From JBECKR01 sp040235415 (GTDB lineage: Bacteria > Acidobacteriota > Polarisedimenticolia > Polarisedimenticolales > Polarisedimenticolaceae): a DNA stretch of 21,625 nucleotides. The stretch spans positions 1-21,625 of the forward strand of contig JBECKR010000092.1 of assembly GCA_040235415.1 (NCBI GenBank), given 5' to 3'. A program made the position numbers and the translations under genes. The notes under the pieces are model-generated. The model did not search any database, was not told where the DNA came from, and was given only the letters and a program-made list of their open reading frames with translations. This document shows, piece by piece, positions 1-9,100 of the stretch. Position 1 is the first letter of the stretch, and each line of letters begins with the position of its first letter.

Positions 1-219
1 CCGTAGCTGCGTCAGGCACTGGCGCAGGCTCGCCCGCGCCTGGGCTTCGCCGCTCGACGGCCACAGCAGGGCGGCGAGCGTGTCGCGGGCGTGCTCGCGC
101 CCCGGCTCGGCCGCCAGCACGGCGAGGAGTGCCGCGGCCTTGCGGGTCGGCAGGACCGCCGCGGACCCGTCCGGAAGGGTCGCCTCGAACCCGCCGAACA
201 TCCGAATCTCGAGCGCCAT
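1..219 (-). CDS. SARP/BTAD-type transcriptional regulator, N-terminal fragment (runs off the left edge)
   Basis: Read on the minus strand from ATG at 219, 73 codons stay open to the window edge, so the gene is partial. The translation starts MALEIRMFGGFEATLPDG and continues with PTRKAAALLAVLAAEPG and LAALLWPSSGEAQARASLRQ. This is the typical OmpR-like winged-helix N-terminus found before a bacterial transcriptional activator (BTAD) domain: a short beta hairpin, then 'TRKAxALLAxLA', then 'LLWPxxxxxxARxxLRQxLxxLR'. A GGAGAGG ribosome-binding site lies about 4 bases upstream of the ATG. Proteins with this start are SARP regulators, often extended with TPR, ATPase or cyclase domains; which type this is cannot be seen. 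It is divergent from the APC permease gene, so it may control that gene, but this is inference from position only. Confidence 0.75.
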   Translation of the reverse strand, partial: MALEIRMFGGFEATLPDGSAAVLPTRKAAALLAVLAAEPGREHARDTLAALLWPSSGEAQARASLRQCLTQLR

Positions 220-431
220 CCGCCTCTCCGGAGCCCGGGGGGGTCGATTTTGCGCGCTTTTGACGCCCTTCTGGCGCCGCGCGGCACGCCGGCGTGATGC
301 GGGCGTGGGAACGTGCCCCCGGTTGAAGCGCGGGAGGAAGCCCCCGACGACTCGCCGGAATTCTACGGCACTTCGCCGCACCGCGCAGCGGCGGCGCCGG
401 GACCCGGCCCGGATACGACAGGAGAGCCCCG
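220..431. promoter_or_regulatory. Divergent intergenic region between SARP-type regulator and APC permease
   Basis: This 212-base stretch must hold the promoters for both divergent genes. A TTGACG hexamer at 264-269 (approximate) could be a plus-strand -35, but I find no convincing -10 at the right distance. GGAGAG at 421-426, five bases before the ATG at 432, is the permease ribosome-binding site. No further gene is supported here. Confidence 0.35.
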
Positions 432-1859
432 ATGTCCGTCGAGCAGGTCACGCTCCGCCGCACCGCGGGAGCCTGGGAGGTCATGGTCGCCGGAGTCGCC
501 CTGGTCGTCGCCGCGTCGACGCTGGTCAGCGACTTCATCGGTTACTTCACGCTCGGCGCCGGCTTCGTCGTCGCGGTCGCGATCGCGTTCGTCGTCAACC
601 TGCTGCTGGGATTGTCGGCGGCAGATCTCGCCGCGGCCTTCCCTCGAGCCGGGGCGCTGTACGCCTACGCGTCGCGTGCCGTGCCCGGACCGGCCGCCCG
701 CGACGTCGGCGTGTTCCTCGCGCTGGCATTCGTCTTCGCCTTTCCGCTCGCGGCGGCGGGCGAGGTCTCGGCCGGCGCCTTCGCCCTCGAGCGCATCGTC
801 GGGATTCCGCTGCCGATCGAGGCGTACATCGCGATGCTGCTGGCGGCGAGCGTGCTGCCGTGCCTGCTCGGCCTGCGGGGAGCCGCGTGGACCGGGGCGG
901 TGCTGCTGGTCGCGATGCTCGGGATCCGCTGGGGCTTCGGGGTGGCCGGGTTCGCGGGCTGGAGCGCGGCTCCGGCGTGGAGCTTCGAGAACCTCGCGTC
1001 CGGCGGGCCGTGGCGCTGGACCGGGGAGCACGGCGTGCTCTCGGAAGGGCTGGCGCTCGCGCTTTGGGGCTTCGTCGGGATCGAGTTCGCGTGTGCGCTC
1101 GCCGAGGAGGTCCGCGAGCCGCGGACGGCGATGCCGCGGGGTATCGTCGGCGGGCTCGTCCTGATCCTCGCGACCTCGCTCGTCATGGGGCTGGGCGTGA
1201 CCGGGACGATGCCGCTCGCCGCGTGGCGGGAGACCGCGCTCGGTCCGCTGGGCGAGCTCGGCGCGGCGCCCCAGCTCGCCGTCGGCCGCGTCATGTTCGG
1301 CGCTCCGGGCGAGATCCTGATGGCCGTCGCGTCGGTCGCGGCCACGCTCGGCTCGCTCATGGTGGCCTTCGCCGCGATACCGCGGCTGCTGTTCGGCATG
1401 GCCCGCGACGGGCGACTCCCGATGGTACTGTCCCGTCCGTTCGGACGCCTGAACCGCCGCGGCGTTCCCGCCGCCGCCACCGTCGCGACGTTGGTCGGCT
1501 ACGGCATCCCCGCGATCGCGAGCCACGACGTCGTGTCCTGGATCTATGCCGCCGCCTACGTCTGGGTCTTGTTGTACGTCGCGTATCACGTGCTCGCCGT
1601 CGTGCGGCGCGTGCGCGGCGTCGGTCGACCCGGAGCCCTTCCGCGGTGGGCGATCGCGGTCCCGGTCGCAGGGATTCCGTCGACGCTCGCCTGTGTGTAC
1701 TTCGCGTTCGCCGGAGGGCACCTGCGCTACGGCGGCGGCGCCCTCGTCGTGCTCGGCGCGGCCCTCGCCGCGACCGTGGTCTCGGCCCGATCGCGCCGCG
1801 GGAGCGGCTCGGCGGCGCCGCTCGAAGCCCGGGGCGCGCTGGCCCGGAGCGAAGGCTGA
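432..1859 (+). CDS. APC-superfamily amino-acid permease
   Basis: The 475-residue protein is a polytopic inner-membrane transporter of the amino acid-polyamine-organocation superfamily, probably a proton- or sodium-coupled importer or an exchanger. Visible hallmarks are the N-terminal helix AWEVMVAGVALVVAAST (residues 14-30) that forms the unwound TM1 in this fold, the loop AFPRAGALYAYASRAVPG (69-86), and the TM6 signature FVGIEFACALAEEVREP (214-230) followed by Pro-Arg-Gly-Ile. About 12 hydrophobic segments can be counted, the usual number for the family, and the C-terminus is a short polar tail (from about 452). The start is supported by GGAGAG five bases upstream. The methyltransferase gene begins 23 bases after the stop on the same strand, suggesting co-transcription. 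The substrate cannot be told from the sequence. Confidence 0.88.
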   Translation: MSVEQVTLRRTAGAWEVMVAGVALVVAASTLVSDFIGYFTLGAGFVVAVAIAFVVNLLLGLSAADLAAAFPRAGALYAYASRAVPGPAARDVGVFLALAFVFAFPLAAAGEVSAGAFALERIVGIPLPIEAYIAMLLAASVLPCLLGLRGAAWTGAVLLVAMLGIRWGFGVAGFAGWSAAPAWSFENLASGGPWRWTGEHGVLSEGLALALWGFVGIEFACALAEEVREPRTAMPRGIVGGLVLILATSLVMGLGVTGTMPLAAWRETALGPLGELGAAPQLAVGRVMFGAPGEILMAVASVAATLGSLMVAFAAIPRLLFGMARDGRLPMVLSRPFGRLNRRGVPAAATVATLVGYGIPAIASHDVVSWIYAAAYVWVLLYVAYHVLAVVRRVRGVGRPGALPRWAIAVPVAGIPSTLACVYFAFAGGHLRYGGGALVVLGAALAATVVSARSRRGSGSAAPLEARGALARSEG

Positions 1860-1882
1860 ACCTCGAGAAAGGAGAATCGATC

Positions 1883-2953
1883 ATGACGACCGCATCGTTC
1901 GACACGACCAAGGCCGAGCGCTTCGCCGACGGCCTCGTGGGCATGCTCAACCAGGGCTCGCTCGCGCTCATGATCTCGCTCGGCTACCGCGCGGGACTGT
2001 TCGACGCGATGGCCGAGATGCCGCCCGACGGCAGCGAGGCGATCGCGAGGCGCGCGGGGCTCGACGAGCGCTACGTGCGCGAGTGGCTCGGGGCGATGGT
2101 CACCGGCAGGGTGGTGGACTACGACCCCGAGACGCGGCGCTATGCGCTTTGCGCGGAGCACGGGGCGTCGCTCACGCGCGCCGCCAGTCCGAACTGCCTC
2201 GCCGCCCTGACGCAGTACGTCGGGGTGTTGGCGAGCGTCGAAGACGAGATCCTCGAGTGCTTCCGCAACGGCGGCGGCGTTCCGTACTCTTCGTTCCGGC
2301 GGTTCCACGAGGTCATGGCGGAGGACTCCGGCCAGAGCGTCGTCGCCGCGCTCGACGCCCACATCCTGCCGCTCGTGCCCGGCCTGGCCGACCGCCTGCG
2401 CTCGGGGATCGACGTGCTCGACGTCGGCTGCGGCGTCGGGCGGGCGATGGCGAAGCTCGCCGCGGCGTACCCCGCGAGCCGGTTCCACGGCTTCGATTTC
2501 TCGGAGGAGGCGATCGCGATCGCGCGGAGCGAGGCGCGCGAGGCGGGGCTCGACAACGTCGTGTTCGAGGTTCGCGACTGCGCCGATCTCGGTGCCGAGC
2601 GGGCGTTCGACCTCGTCACGACGTTCGACGCCGTGCACGACCAGAAGGACCCGGCGGCCGTCCTGCGGGGGATCGCGCGCGCGCTGCGGCCGGACGGCGT
2701 TTACCTCATGCAGGACATCAAGGCGTCGAGCCACCTGCACGAGAACCTCGACCACCCGCTGGCGCCGCTGCTGTACACCGTCTCGACGATGCACTGCATG
2801 ACGGTGTCGCTGGCCCAGGACGGGGCGGGGCTCGGGACGATGTGGGGTCGCGAGACCGCCCGGCGGATGCTCGGCGAGGCCGGTTTCCGGGACGTCGACA
2901 TCCGGGAGCTCCCCCACGACCCCCAGAACGACTACTACGTCTGCCGCCTGTAG
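1883..2953 (+). CDS. Class I SAM-dependent methyltransferase with N-terminal winged-helix domain (Rv2258c-like)
   Basis: The 356-residue protein has an N-terminal helical/winged-helix dimerisation region (about 10-100, with the family-typical DERYVREWLGAMVTGRVV at 61-78) and a C-terminal Rossmann methyltransferase domain (about 165-356). Motif I is VLDVGCGVGRA (178-188); the acidic residue that binds the SAM ribose is Asp205 in FHGFDFS; DAVHDQKDP (249-257) is the post-motif segment. The stretch CFRNGGGVPYSSFRRFHEVM (126-145) is characteristic of the Mycobacterium Rv2258c type, predicted to act on a small molecule. ATG at 1883 is chosen because AAAGGAGA lies 8 bases upstream; the frame remains open far upstream, but that overlaps the permease gene. 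The gene probably forms an operon with the permease; a shared substrate is possible but not shown. It converges with the M14 peptidase gene. Confidence 0.85.
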   Translation: MTTASFDTTKAERFADGLVGMLNQGSLALMISLGYRAGLFDAMAEMPPDGSEAIARRAGLDERYVREWLGAMVTGRVVDYDPETRRYALCAEHGASLTRAASPNCLAALTQYVGVLASVEDEILECFRNGGGVPYSSFRRFHEVMAEDSGQSVVAALDAHILPLVPGLADRLRSGIDVLDVGCGVGRAMAKLAAAYPASRFHGFDFSEEAIAIARSEAREAGLDNVVFEVRDCADLGAERAFDLVTTFDAVHDQKDPAAVLRGIARALRPDGVYLMQDIKASSHLHENLDHPLAPLLYTVSTMHCMTVSLAQDGAGLGTMWGRETARRMLGEAGFRDVDIRELPHDPQNDYYVCRL

Positions 2954-2959
2954 CCCCGC

Positions 2960-3054
2960 GGGGACGTTTTCCGAACCGCCGTTTTGGGGACACCTTGCCG
3001 AATTCAACGAACGCGCAGAGCTGTCCCCGAAACCGGCATTCGGGAAACGTCCCC
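2960..3054. repeat. Palindromic intergenic repeat, copy A (GGGGACGTTT variant)
   Basis: The left arm GGGGACGTTTTCCG (2960-2973) and right arm CGGGAAACGTCCCC (3041-3054) pair at 13 of 14 positions. Nested inside is a second exact pair, GGGGACA (2986-2992) with TGTCCCC (3022-3028). It fills the gap between the convergent methyltransferase and M14 genes, starting 6 bases after one stop and ending 2 bases from the other. It belongs to the same family as the three copies further right but has GGGGACG in place of GGGGACATTCC. A role as bidirectional terminator is possible; there is no T-run. Confidence 0.75.
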
Positions 3055-3056
3055 GA

Positions 3057-6014
3057 TCAGGGGCAGCCGCCGGTCAGATCCTGCGGGAGGTCGCACGTGC
3101 CGACCCCGATCGCCTCGGGACGCTCGAGTTCCGAAACGCCGTCGAAGCTCCGGCCGTAGCTCCCCTCGTCGGTCGCGTTGCTCCCGACGATGACGAAGTA
3201 GAAGAACGTGCCCGGAGCGGGGTCGCCCGGATCGAACGACGCCTGGCCCGTGTTCCCGAGCCCGCACGCCGAGTTCGTCCAGTCCGGACCGCCCACGATC
3301 GGCCCGGTTCCCCAGTACACGGCGTCGTCGAGCGTGCCGCAGCCGGGGCCGTACTCGAGATCGACCGCGCTCCCCGTCGCCGCTCGCGACGCGGTCATCG
3401 GGGTGCCCGGAGGCCCGGCTTCGCCCGGTCCACCGGCGGTGCTGGTCGCGCAGACCTGCCGGAATACGGCGTCCGTCACCGCGATGTCGTCGACCCACCA
3501 CCCCGCGCCGGTCCCGGTGCCGTCCGAGGAGATCCGCCAGCGCAGCTTGATGTCCTTGCCCGCCCAGGCGGCCAGGCTCCCGCTGAACCCCGAGGCCGGG
3601 TACGCCGGGGCCGCGCTGTAGTGCGAGAACACCGTCCCCGAGAAGCTCTTCGGGAACCCGCAGGCGTTGCCGGCGTTCGCCAGGGAGTCGGGGTAGTTCA
3701 CCGTCGCCAGCCGGGTCCAGGCGTCGAACGCCGGTCCTTCGGCGACCTCGACGATGCCCGCGTCCCAGTCGGTCTCGATGTCGTACTTCGACGCGAAGCT
3801 CAGCACCGACGTCGGCTGCACGCTGATCGCCGGCGAGACCATTCCGGAGCACAGGTTGTTCGTGTAGGTTCCGGTCGCGTAGACCTTCGGAGCGGTCTTG
3901 CCGCCGGCCGGCTGAACCGCCCACGGCGCCGAGAGGGCGAGCTTCGCCGTCCCGGTGTCGCCGGCGTCGTCGGTCCAGGTTCCGGTGTCGGACGGGCCGG
4001 TCGGGACTCCGCTCTTGACGACGGCGTTGCCGTCGTCGGCGCCGCTCGACGCGTCGAACGCCCGCACCAGGTAGTAGTACGTGCTCCCGTCCGAGAGCGC
4101 GCCGTCGTCGCCGAACGACGTCGCCGTCAGGCCCGAGGCGATGCGGTTGCTGGGCGACGGGACCAGCGGCAGGGTCGTGCTGCGGTGGACGTCGTAGCTC
4201 ACCGGGCCGGAGCACCGCGCCGCGGCCGGCGCCCACGACACGTCGAGCCGGCAGGTCGAGGCGCCCGGGTTCGTGACGGCGCCGACGCCCGCGAACGCCG
4301 GTCCGACCGTGCACGCCCCGGTCGTCGAGGCGCTCGCCTCGAGCGAGTTCCCGGACTCGCACGGCTGCAGCGACCGCACGACGTAGTAGTACGGGACCTG
4401 GCCCGACAGCCCCGAGTCGTGGAACGTCGTCGCGGGCGCGTCGACCAGCCCCGCCTCGACGTACGGTCCTCCGGCGTCGAGCGAGCGGAACACGCGGTAC
4501 TTCTCGGCGTTCACCGCGGGCGACCACGAGACGTCGATCGCGCCGTCGCCGGCGGCGGCCGCGGTGACGTTGACGGGCGGCGTCGGTTGGACGATCCCCT
4601 GGTCGAGCGTCGCGGGCCCGGTCCCCACCGTGACCTCGCGCGTCACGGTGCAGTAGCTCGGCTTCGAGAACGTGACGTGATAGGTCTGGCCCGCGCGCGC
4701 GAGCCAGTAGTACCGGCCGTTCGAGTCGGCGTGCCGCGGCGACTCGCCGTGCGTGAACGTGACCTCCTCGACCGCGACCTGAGCGTCCAGAGGCAGGCCG
4801 GACGCGGCGTCGGTCACGGTCCCGCGGATCTGCGGGCCGTCGAGCGTGCGGTTCAGGAAGAACTGCCACGCGGTGCGCTGCCGCTGCACCGTGACGTCGC
4901 GCCAGGACGCGTAGTCTGGCTGGAAGGAGCAGCAGTTCGCCTCGATGGTGTAGGCGTACGTGCCGAACTGCGCGTACGACGTGTCGACGCTGCCGCCGTC
5001 GACGACGTAGATCGTGTTCCAGATCGGACCGACGTCGTACTGGCCAGTCACGCCGCTGTCGTTCTGGAGGATCGCGTTCAGGCCCTGCGCGACCTCGTCC
5101 ATGGCCGTCATCTCGTCGGGGTTGTTGCAGCCGTAGGAGTACATGATGTACTCGCCGTAGGTGTGGTACGAGAGCGCGTAGAACGCGTGCACCTGAGAGT
5201 ACAGGTCGATCATCCCCTGGGTCTCGGGCTCCGAGGCCGGGCCGAAGCCGCGGTACGTCTCGTCGCTGCACGACCCGCTCGAGCCGTTGCAGCTCCCCCA
5301 CGCGAACGTGTAGTTGCGATTCACGTCGACGGCGCAGCTCGGGTGCCGGTTCTTGCGCCACATGTTGTCGGTCGTGAAGACGTACGCCGCGCCGTCCGGG
5401 TTCACGCTCGGGACGACCCAGACGTTGATGTTGTCGACCCAGCGGCGGACCTCGGGGTCGGTCGCGTAGCGGGACGTGAGGTAGTCGATCGCGTCCTTCG
5501 CGATCTCGGGGGTCATGACCTCCCGCGCGTGGTGCTGGGCGTCGAGCACGAACGACGGACGGTCGTTGTCGAGGCCGACGTCCGCCGTGATCTTGAGCGC
5601 GTAGATGACGTGCCCCTCGAACAGGGGGTCGGTGAGCGTGACCTTGCGGGCGAGGTCGGGGTACGCGAGGACCACCTGGTCCATGAACGCCGACAGCTCC
5701 TGCGGGTCGGTGTAGTCCTGGAGCGCCTGGATCGAGACGTCGTCGGTGTTGCTCGCGGTGACGGAGAACAGAAACCCGAGCTGCTCGAGCCGCAGCATCT
5801 CGGACTCGGTCACGACGACCCCGGCCGTGAGGTCGCGGCGATTGACGCCGGCGACGTCGAAACCCGCGGCGGTCAGCTCGAGCGCGGCGTCGACCGACGG
5901 CAGGCGCACCTCCACGAGGTACTTCGTGACCCGCACCTCCGCCCCCGTCCAGCCCCAGGCGGCGCACAGCGCCAGCAGCAACACACCCGCCCGTCGCCCG
6001 AGGATCGAACGCAT
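3057..6014 (-). CDS. Secreted zinc carboxypeptidase, peptidase family M14, multidomain
   Basis: The 985-residue protein has all M14 metallocarboxypeptidase active-site residues: zinc ligands His162 and Glu165 in HHARE, His284 in LSYHTYGE, the substrate carboxylate-binding Asn232-Arg233 in DVNRNY, and catalytic Glu358 in YTIEAN. Domains in order: signal peptide (1-25), propeptide (about 26-100), catalytic domain (about 105-390), a carboxypeptidase-regulatory-like beta sandwich (393-475), two fibronectin type III-like domains (478-565 and 570-670), a MAM or immune-inhibitor-A-like sandwich ending in GWWVDDIAV (about 675-850), and a C-terminal sandwich ending in GGCP. ATG at 6014 is preferred over an in-frame ATG at 6047 because GGAGGAG lies 6 bases upstream and a signal peptide follows at once. 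It lies 137 bases downstream of the subtilase gene on the same strand. Expected role: extracellular removal of C-terminal residues from peptides. Confidence 0.92.
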   Translation of the reverse strand: MRSILGRRAGVLLLALCAAWGWTGAEVRVTKYLVEVRLPSVDAALELTAAGFDVAGVNRRDLTAGVVVTESEMLRLEQLGFLFSVTASNTDDVSIQALQDYTDPQELSAFMDQVVLAYPDLARKVTLTDPLFEGHVIYALKITADVGLDNDRPSFVLDAQHHAREVMTPEIAKDAIDYLTSRYATDPEVRRWVDNINVWVVPSVNPDGAAYVFTTDNMWRKNRHPSCAVDVNRNYTFAWGSCNGSSGSCSDETYRGFGPASEPETQGMIDLYSQVHAFYALSYHTYGEYIMYSYGCNNPDEMTAMDEVAQGLNAILQNDSGVTGQYDVGPIWNTIYVVDGGSVDTSYAQFGTYAYTIEANCCSFQPDYASWRDVTVQRQRTAWQFFLNRTLDGPQIRGTVTDAASGLPLDAQVAVEEVTFTHGESPRHADSNGRYYWLARAGQTYHVTFSKPSYCTVTREVTVGTGPATLDQGIVQPTPPVNVTAAAAGDGAIDVSWSPAVNAEKYRVFRSLDAGGPYVEAGLVDAPATTFHDSGLSGQVPYYYVVRSLQPCESGNSLEASASTTGACTVGPAFAGVGAVTNPGASTCRLDVSWAPAAARCSGPVSYDVHRSTTLPLVPSPSNRIASGLTATSFGDDGALSDGSTYYYLVRAFDASSGADDGNAVVKSGVPTGPSDTGTWTDDAGDTGTAKLALSAPWAVQPAGGKTAPKVYATGTYTNNLCSGMVSPAISVQPTSVLSFASKYDIETDWDAGIVEVAEGPAFDAWTRLATVNYPDSLANAGNACGFPKSFSGTVFSHYSAAPAYPASGFSGSLAAWAGKDIKLRWRISSDGTGTGAGWWVDDIAVTDAVFRQVCATSTAGGPGEAGPPGTPMTASRAATGSAVDLEYGPGCGTLDDAVYWGTGPIVGGPDWTNSACGLGNTGQASFDPGDPAPGTFFYFVIVGSNATDEGSYGRSFDGVSELERPEAIGVGTCDLPQDLTGGCP

Positions 6015-6053
6015 GACCGCTCCTCCGTTCGTCGCGAGACGCTCCACAGACGA

Positions 6054-6096
6054 CCGCCCCGGTCCGCCCCGGGGGGGTCCGGCGCGGCCGGGGCGG
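6054..6096 (-). terminator. GC-rich hairpin between subtilase and M14 peptidase genes
   Basis: CCGCCCCGG (6054-6062) and CCGGGGCGG (6088-6096) form an exact 9-base inverted repeat with a 25-base loop, about 56 bases past the subtilase stop. No T-run follows, so this may be an attenuator, an RNA-stability hairpin or simply a product of high GC content. Confidence 0.3.
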
Positions 6097-6151
6097 CCGC
6101 TTCGGAGACACGAGCTGTCGCTACGAAGGCGTCAACCCGCCCTCGTCGCGG

Positions 6152-9100
6152 TTACGGACAGTCGCCGCCGCTCGGCTGAACCGTCCTGGCCTTGTCGGCG
6201 GACTCGGACCCGTACGAGCTGTCCGCGATTCCGTCGAAGAACTGCACGGCGTAGAAGAACGTCTGTCCCGGCGCGGGAGTCGTGTTGTCTTCGAATCCCG
6301 CGGTCGAGGTGTTCGTGATCCCGTTCGCGATGCACGTCACGGATCCGAGGTCGAAGTCGGAGCCGTCGACCCTGATGTTGGCGAGGTCGCCGCGGATCAC
6401 GTCGTAGTGCTCCGCGCCGGTGACCGCCGGCCAGCTCACGACCGTGGCCGACCTGCCGCTGACCGCGAGCTCGATCGGCTCGACGACGCTCCCGAGGTCG
6501 TGCGGCACGTCGACCGTGCCCGCCGCCGTCGCGGACGTGTTGCCGGAGTGGTCCGTCGCCTCGTAGGTCAGCGTGTAGACGCGGCCGGTGCCCTTGCCCT
6601 CGCGCTCGGACCGGAGGTCGATGCTGAAGTCGGAGGTGCCGGAGTCGGCGCCTTGGACGTCGTCCGCGGTGTTGCCGTCGCCGCCGCCCTGGGCGTCGTC
6701 GGGCTCGCTCGAGGTCGCCGAGACCAGCGTGACGATCGGGACCGGATCGCAGATGTCGCTCGCGACCACGGTCGTTTCGACGGTCACCATCTGGTGGTTC
6801 GGCGGCCACAGCAGGTCCGGCGACGCGGTCACCGACTCGACCTGCGGCGGGATCGTGTCCACGACCGTCACGACGACGGTCGCGGGAGCGGAGTTCTCGA
6901 ACCCGTCGTTGACGACGAGCGTGACGGTCGTGCTCCCGAGCGGGAACGTCGCGGTCGGCGTCGCGCTCGTCGGATCGTCGAACGTGATCCCCGGAGCGCT
7001 CCAGGAGTACGTCAGGGGATCGCCGTCCGCGTCGGTCGAGCCGGTGCCGTCGAGCGTCGCCGCGGCGCTGTTGTTACCGGTGCACTCCACGTTCGGGAGC
7101 ATCGCCGGCACGGCGATCGGCTTGTTGTTGACCGCGAGATCGACCGGAACGTCGACCGACGGGTGATACGGATCGTTGCTGTTGAAGGTCATGACCGAGT
7201 GGTGCCAGCCGTGGGTCATGTCCGGGTCGGTGGCGTCGAACGTCACCGCCATGTCGGCGCACTCGCCGGCCGGCACGACGCCGCTCGTCGGCGAGAACGA
7301 CAGCCACTCGGGCAGCGCCTTGAACTCGATCGCCATGTTGTCGTGGACGTAGTCCTGGTTGTACACCGCCATCAGACCGTCGTCCTTGGTGGCGTTCTGG
7401 ATGCCGATGGTGTTCGAGTTCAGGGTCGACGAGGCCATCGTCTCGTACTGATAGACGACCTTGCCACCCGGGTACAGGATGATCTCGAAGTTGAGATCGT
7501 CGGTGGTGCTGTTGGCGATGCGGTACATGTGCTGGTACTGGATGATGAGCCGCGTGCCGTCGTTGTAGTAGAACATCCCGGACGCCCGGGGCTCGGATCC
7601 GGTCCCGCTGCGGTGGACGAGGTCGTCCCAGAACACCGCCAGCAGGTTCTCGGGTCCGCCCGCGGACGGCAGCGGGTCGTTGGAGTAGTCGGTCGTCGTG
7701 TTGGTGAAGCTGACCCAGCCGTTCGTGCTGGCGCGGAACTCGGTGAACGTGCTGCCGTAGAAGCCGAAGTCGAACCCGATCGGGAACGGTCCGACGTTGC
7801 AGTCGTCGCAGTAGCCGGTCGAGCCGATCGGCATCTGCGTTCCGATCCCGCTGATGTCGACCCAGCCGTAGGTCGGGCCGCCGGGCTCGTCGGAGTCCTT
7901 CCACTTGTAGCCGAACATGTCGGGCCCGCCGGACCCGAGGACGCCCGGCCGCGGATCGGCCTCCTCCTTTCCGAGGTTCATCGCGTCGTACTGCGTCACG
8001 CTCGCGCCCGAGACGGTGTTGTGCGAGCCGTCCCAGACGAGGTCGCTCCCGCCGGTGTTGCACATCGTGAGGGTCTGGGTGCTGGTGCCGCCCGGAGGCA
8101 GGATCTCGCTCATCGCCGCCGGGTCCATGCCGATCTCCGGCGGGACGAGCGCGTCGCCCTGGAGCGACACGGTGATCGAAGGCTCGTCGGGATCGCTGCT
8201 GGTGACGACGAGCTCGCCGGTCAGCGTCCCCGCCGAGGTCGGCGCGAACGTCACCGTCACCGGGATCGAGCCTCCGACCGGCAGGGACACCGGCGGGGTC
8301 AGCCCGGTCTGGCTGAAGTCCCCGCTCACGGACACGCCGGTGATGTCGAGGACGTCGGTCCCGACGTTCTGGATCGAGGTCGTGAGCGTGCTCGTGAACC
8401 CGATGAACGTCGTCGGGAACGTGAGCGAGCCCGGCACCGCGTCGATGTCCGGGATTCCGGTGGTGTGGAGCGACACCGGGACGCGGATCGCGGCGTGCGC
8501 CGGGTCGTTCGTGCTGAGGTCGATGTTGGCGGAGTAGTTGCCGCCGATCAGCTGGGTGGTGTCGAAGGTGACGTCGAGGTCGAGCGAGCCGCCGGGCGGG
8601 ATCGTCCCGAACTCGGGGTCGAGCTGCAGCCAGCCGGCGGGTGGACGGAACTCCACCGCCATGTTGTCGTGGACGTAGTCGGCGTTGTAGTCGACGGTCA
8701 GGCCGTCGTCGCGCGCGTCGTTCTGGATGCCGATCGTCGCGCCCGCGAGATCGCCGGTCGTCATGCTGAGGTACTGATAGACGATCCGGCCGTTGCGGTA
8801 CAGGATCACCTGGAAGTTGTAGTCCTGCCCGCTCGGCGAGTACTGGTCCCAGTCGTCGTACTGCACGATGAAGCGGTTGCCGTCGCTCCAGTAGTACGCG
8901 TGGCCGTTGCGGCGGTGCAGGTCGTCGTGGAACACCGCGAGCAGGTTCTCCGGAGCGGACGTGCTCGGGAGCAGGTAGTTCGTGAGGCTCGTCGAGGTGC
9001 TCGTGAACGACAGGAACCCGTTCGTTCCGGCGCGGATGGTGCTGAAGGTCTGGCCGTAGAACGGGAACGGGAAGCCGATCGTGATCGGCCCGTAGTTCGA

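Noticed and set aside
80..1882. An open frame running from 80 into the methyltransferase in the same frame
   Set aside because: The upstream part overlaps the permease gene in another frame and is Arg-rich noise; the methyltransferase has its own ribosome-binding site before 1883.
3621..6179. An 852-codon plus-strand open frame opposite the M14 peptidase gene
   Set aside because: Same low-complexity Arg/Val/Asp composition and full overlap with a gene whose catalytic motifs are intact.
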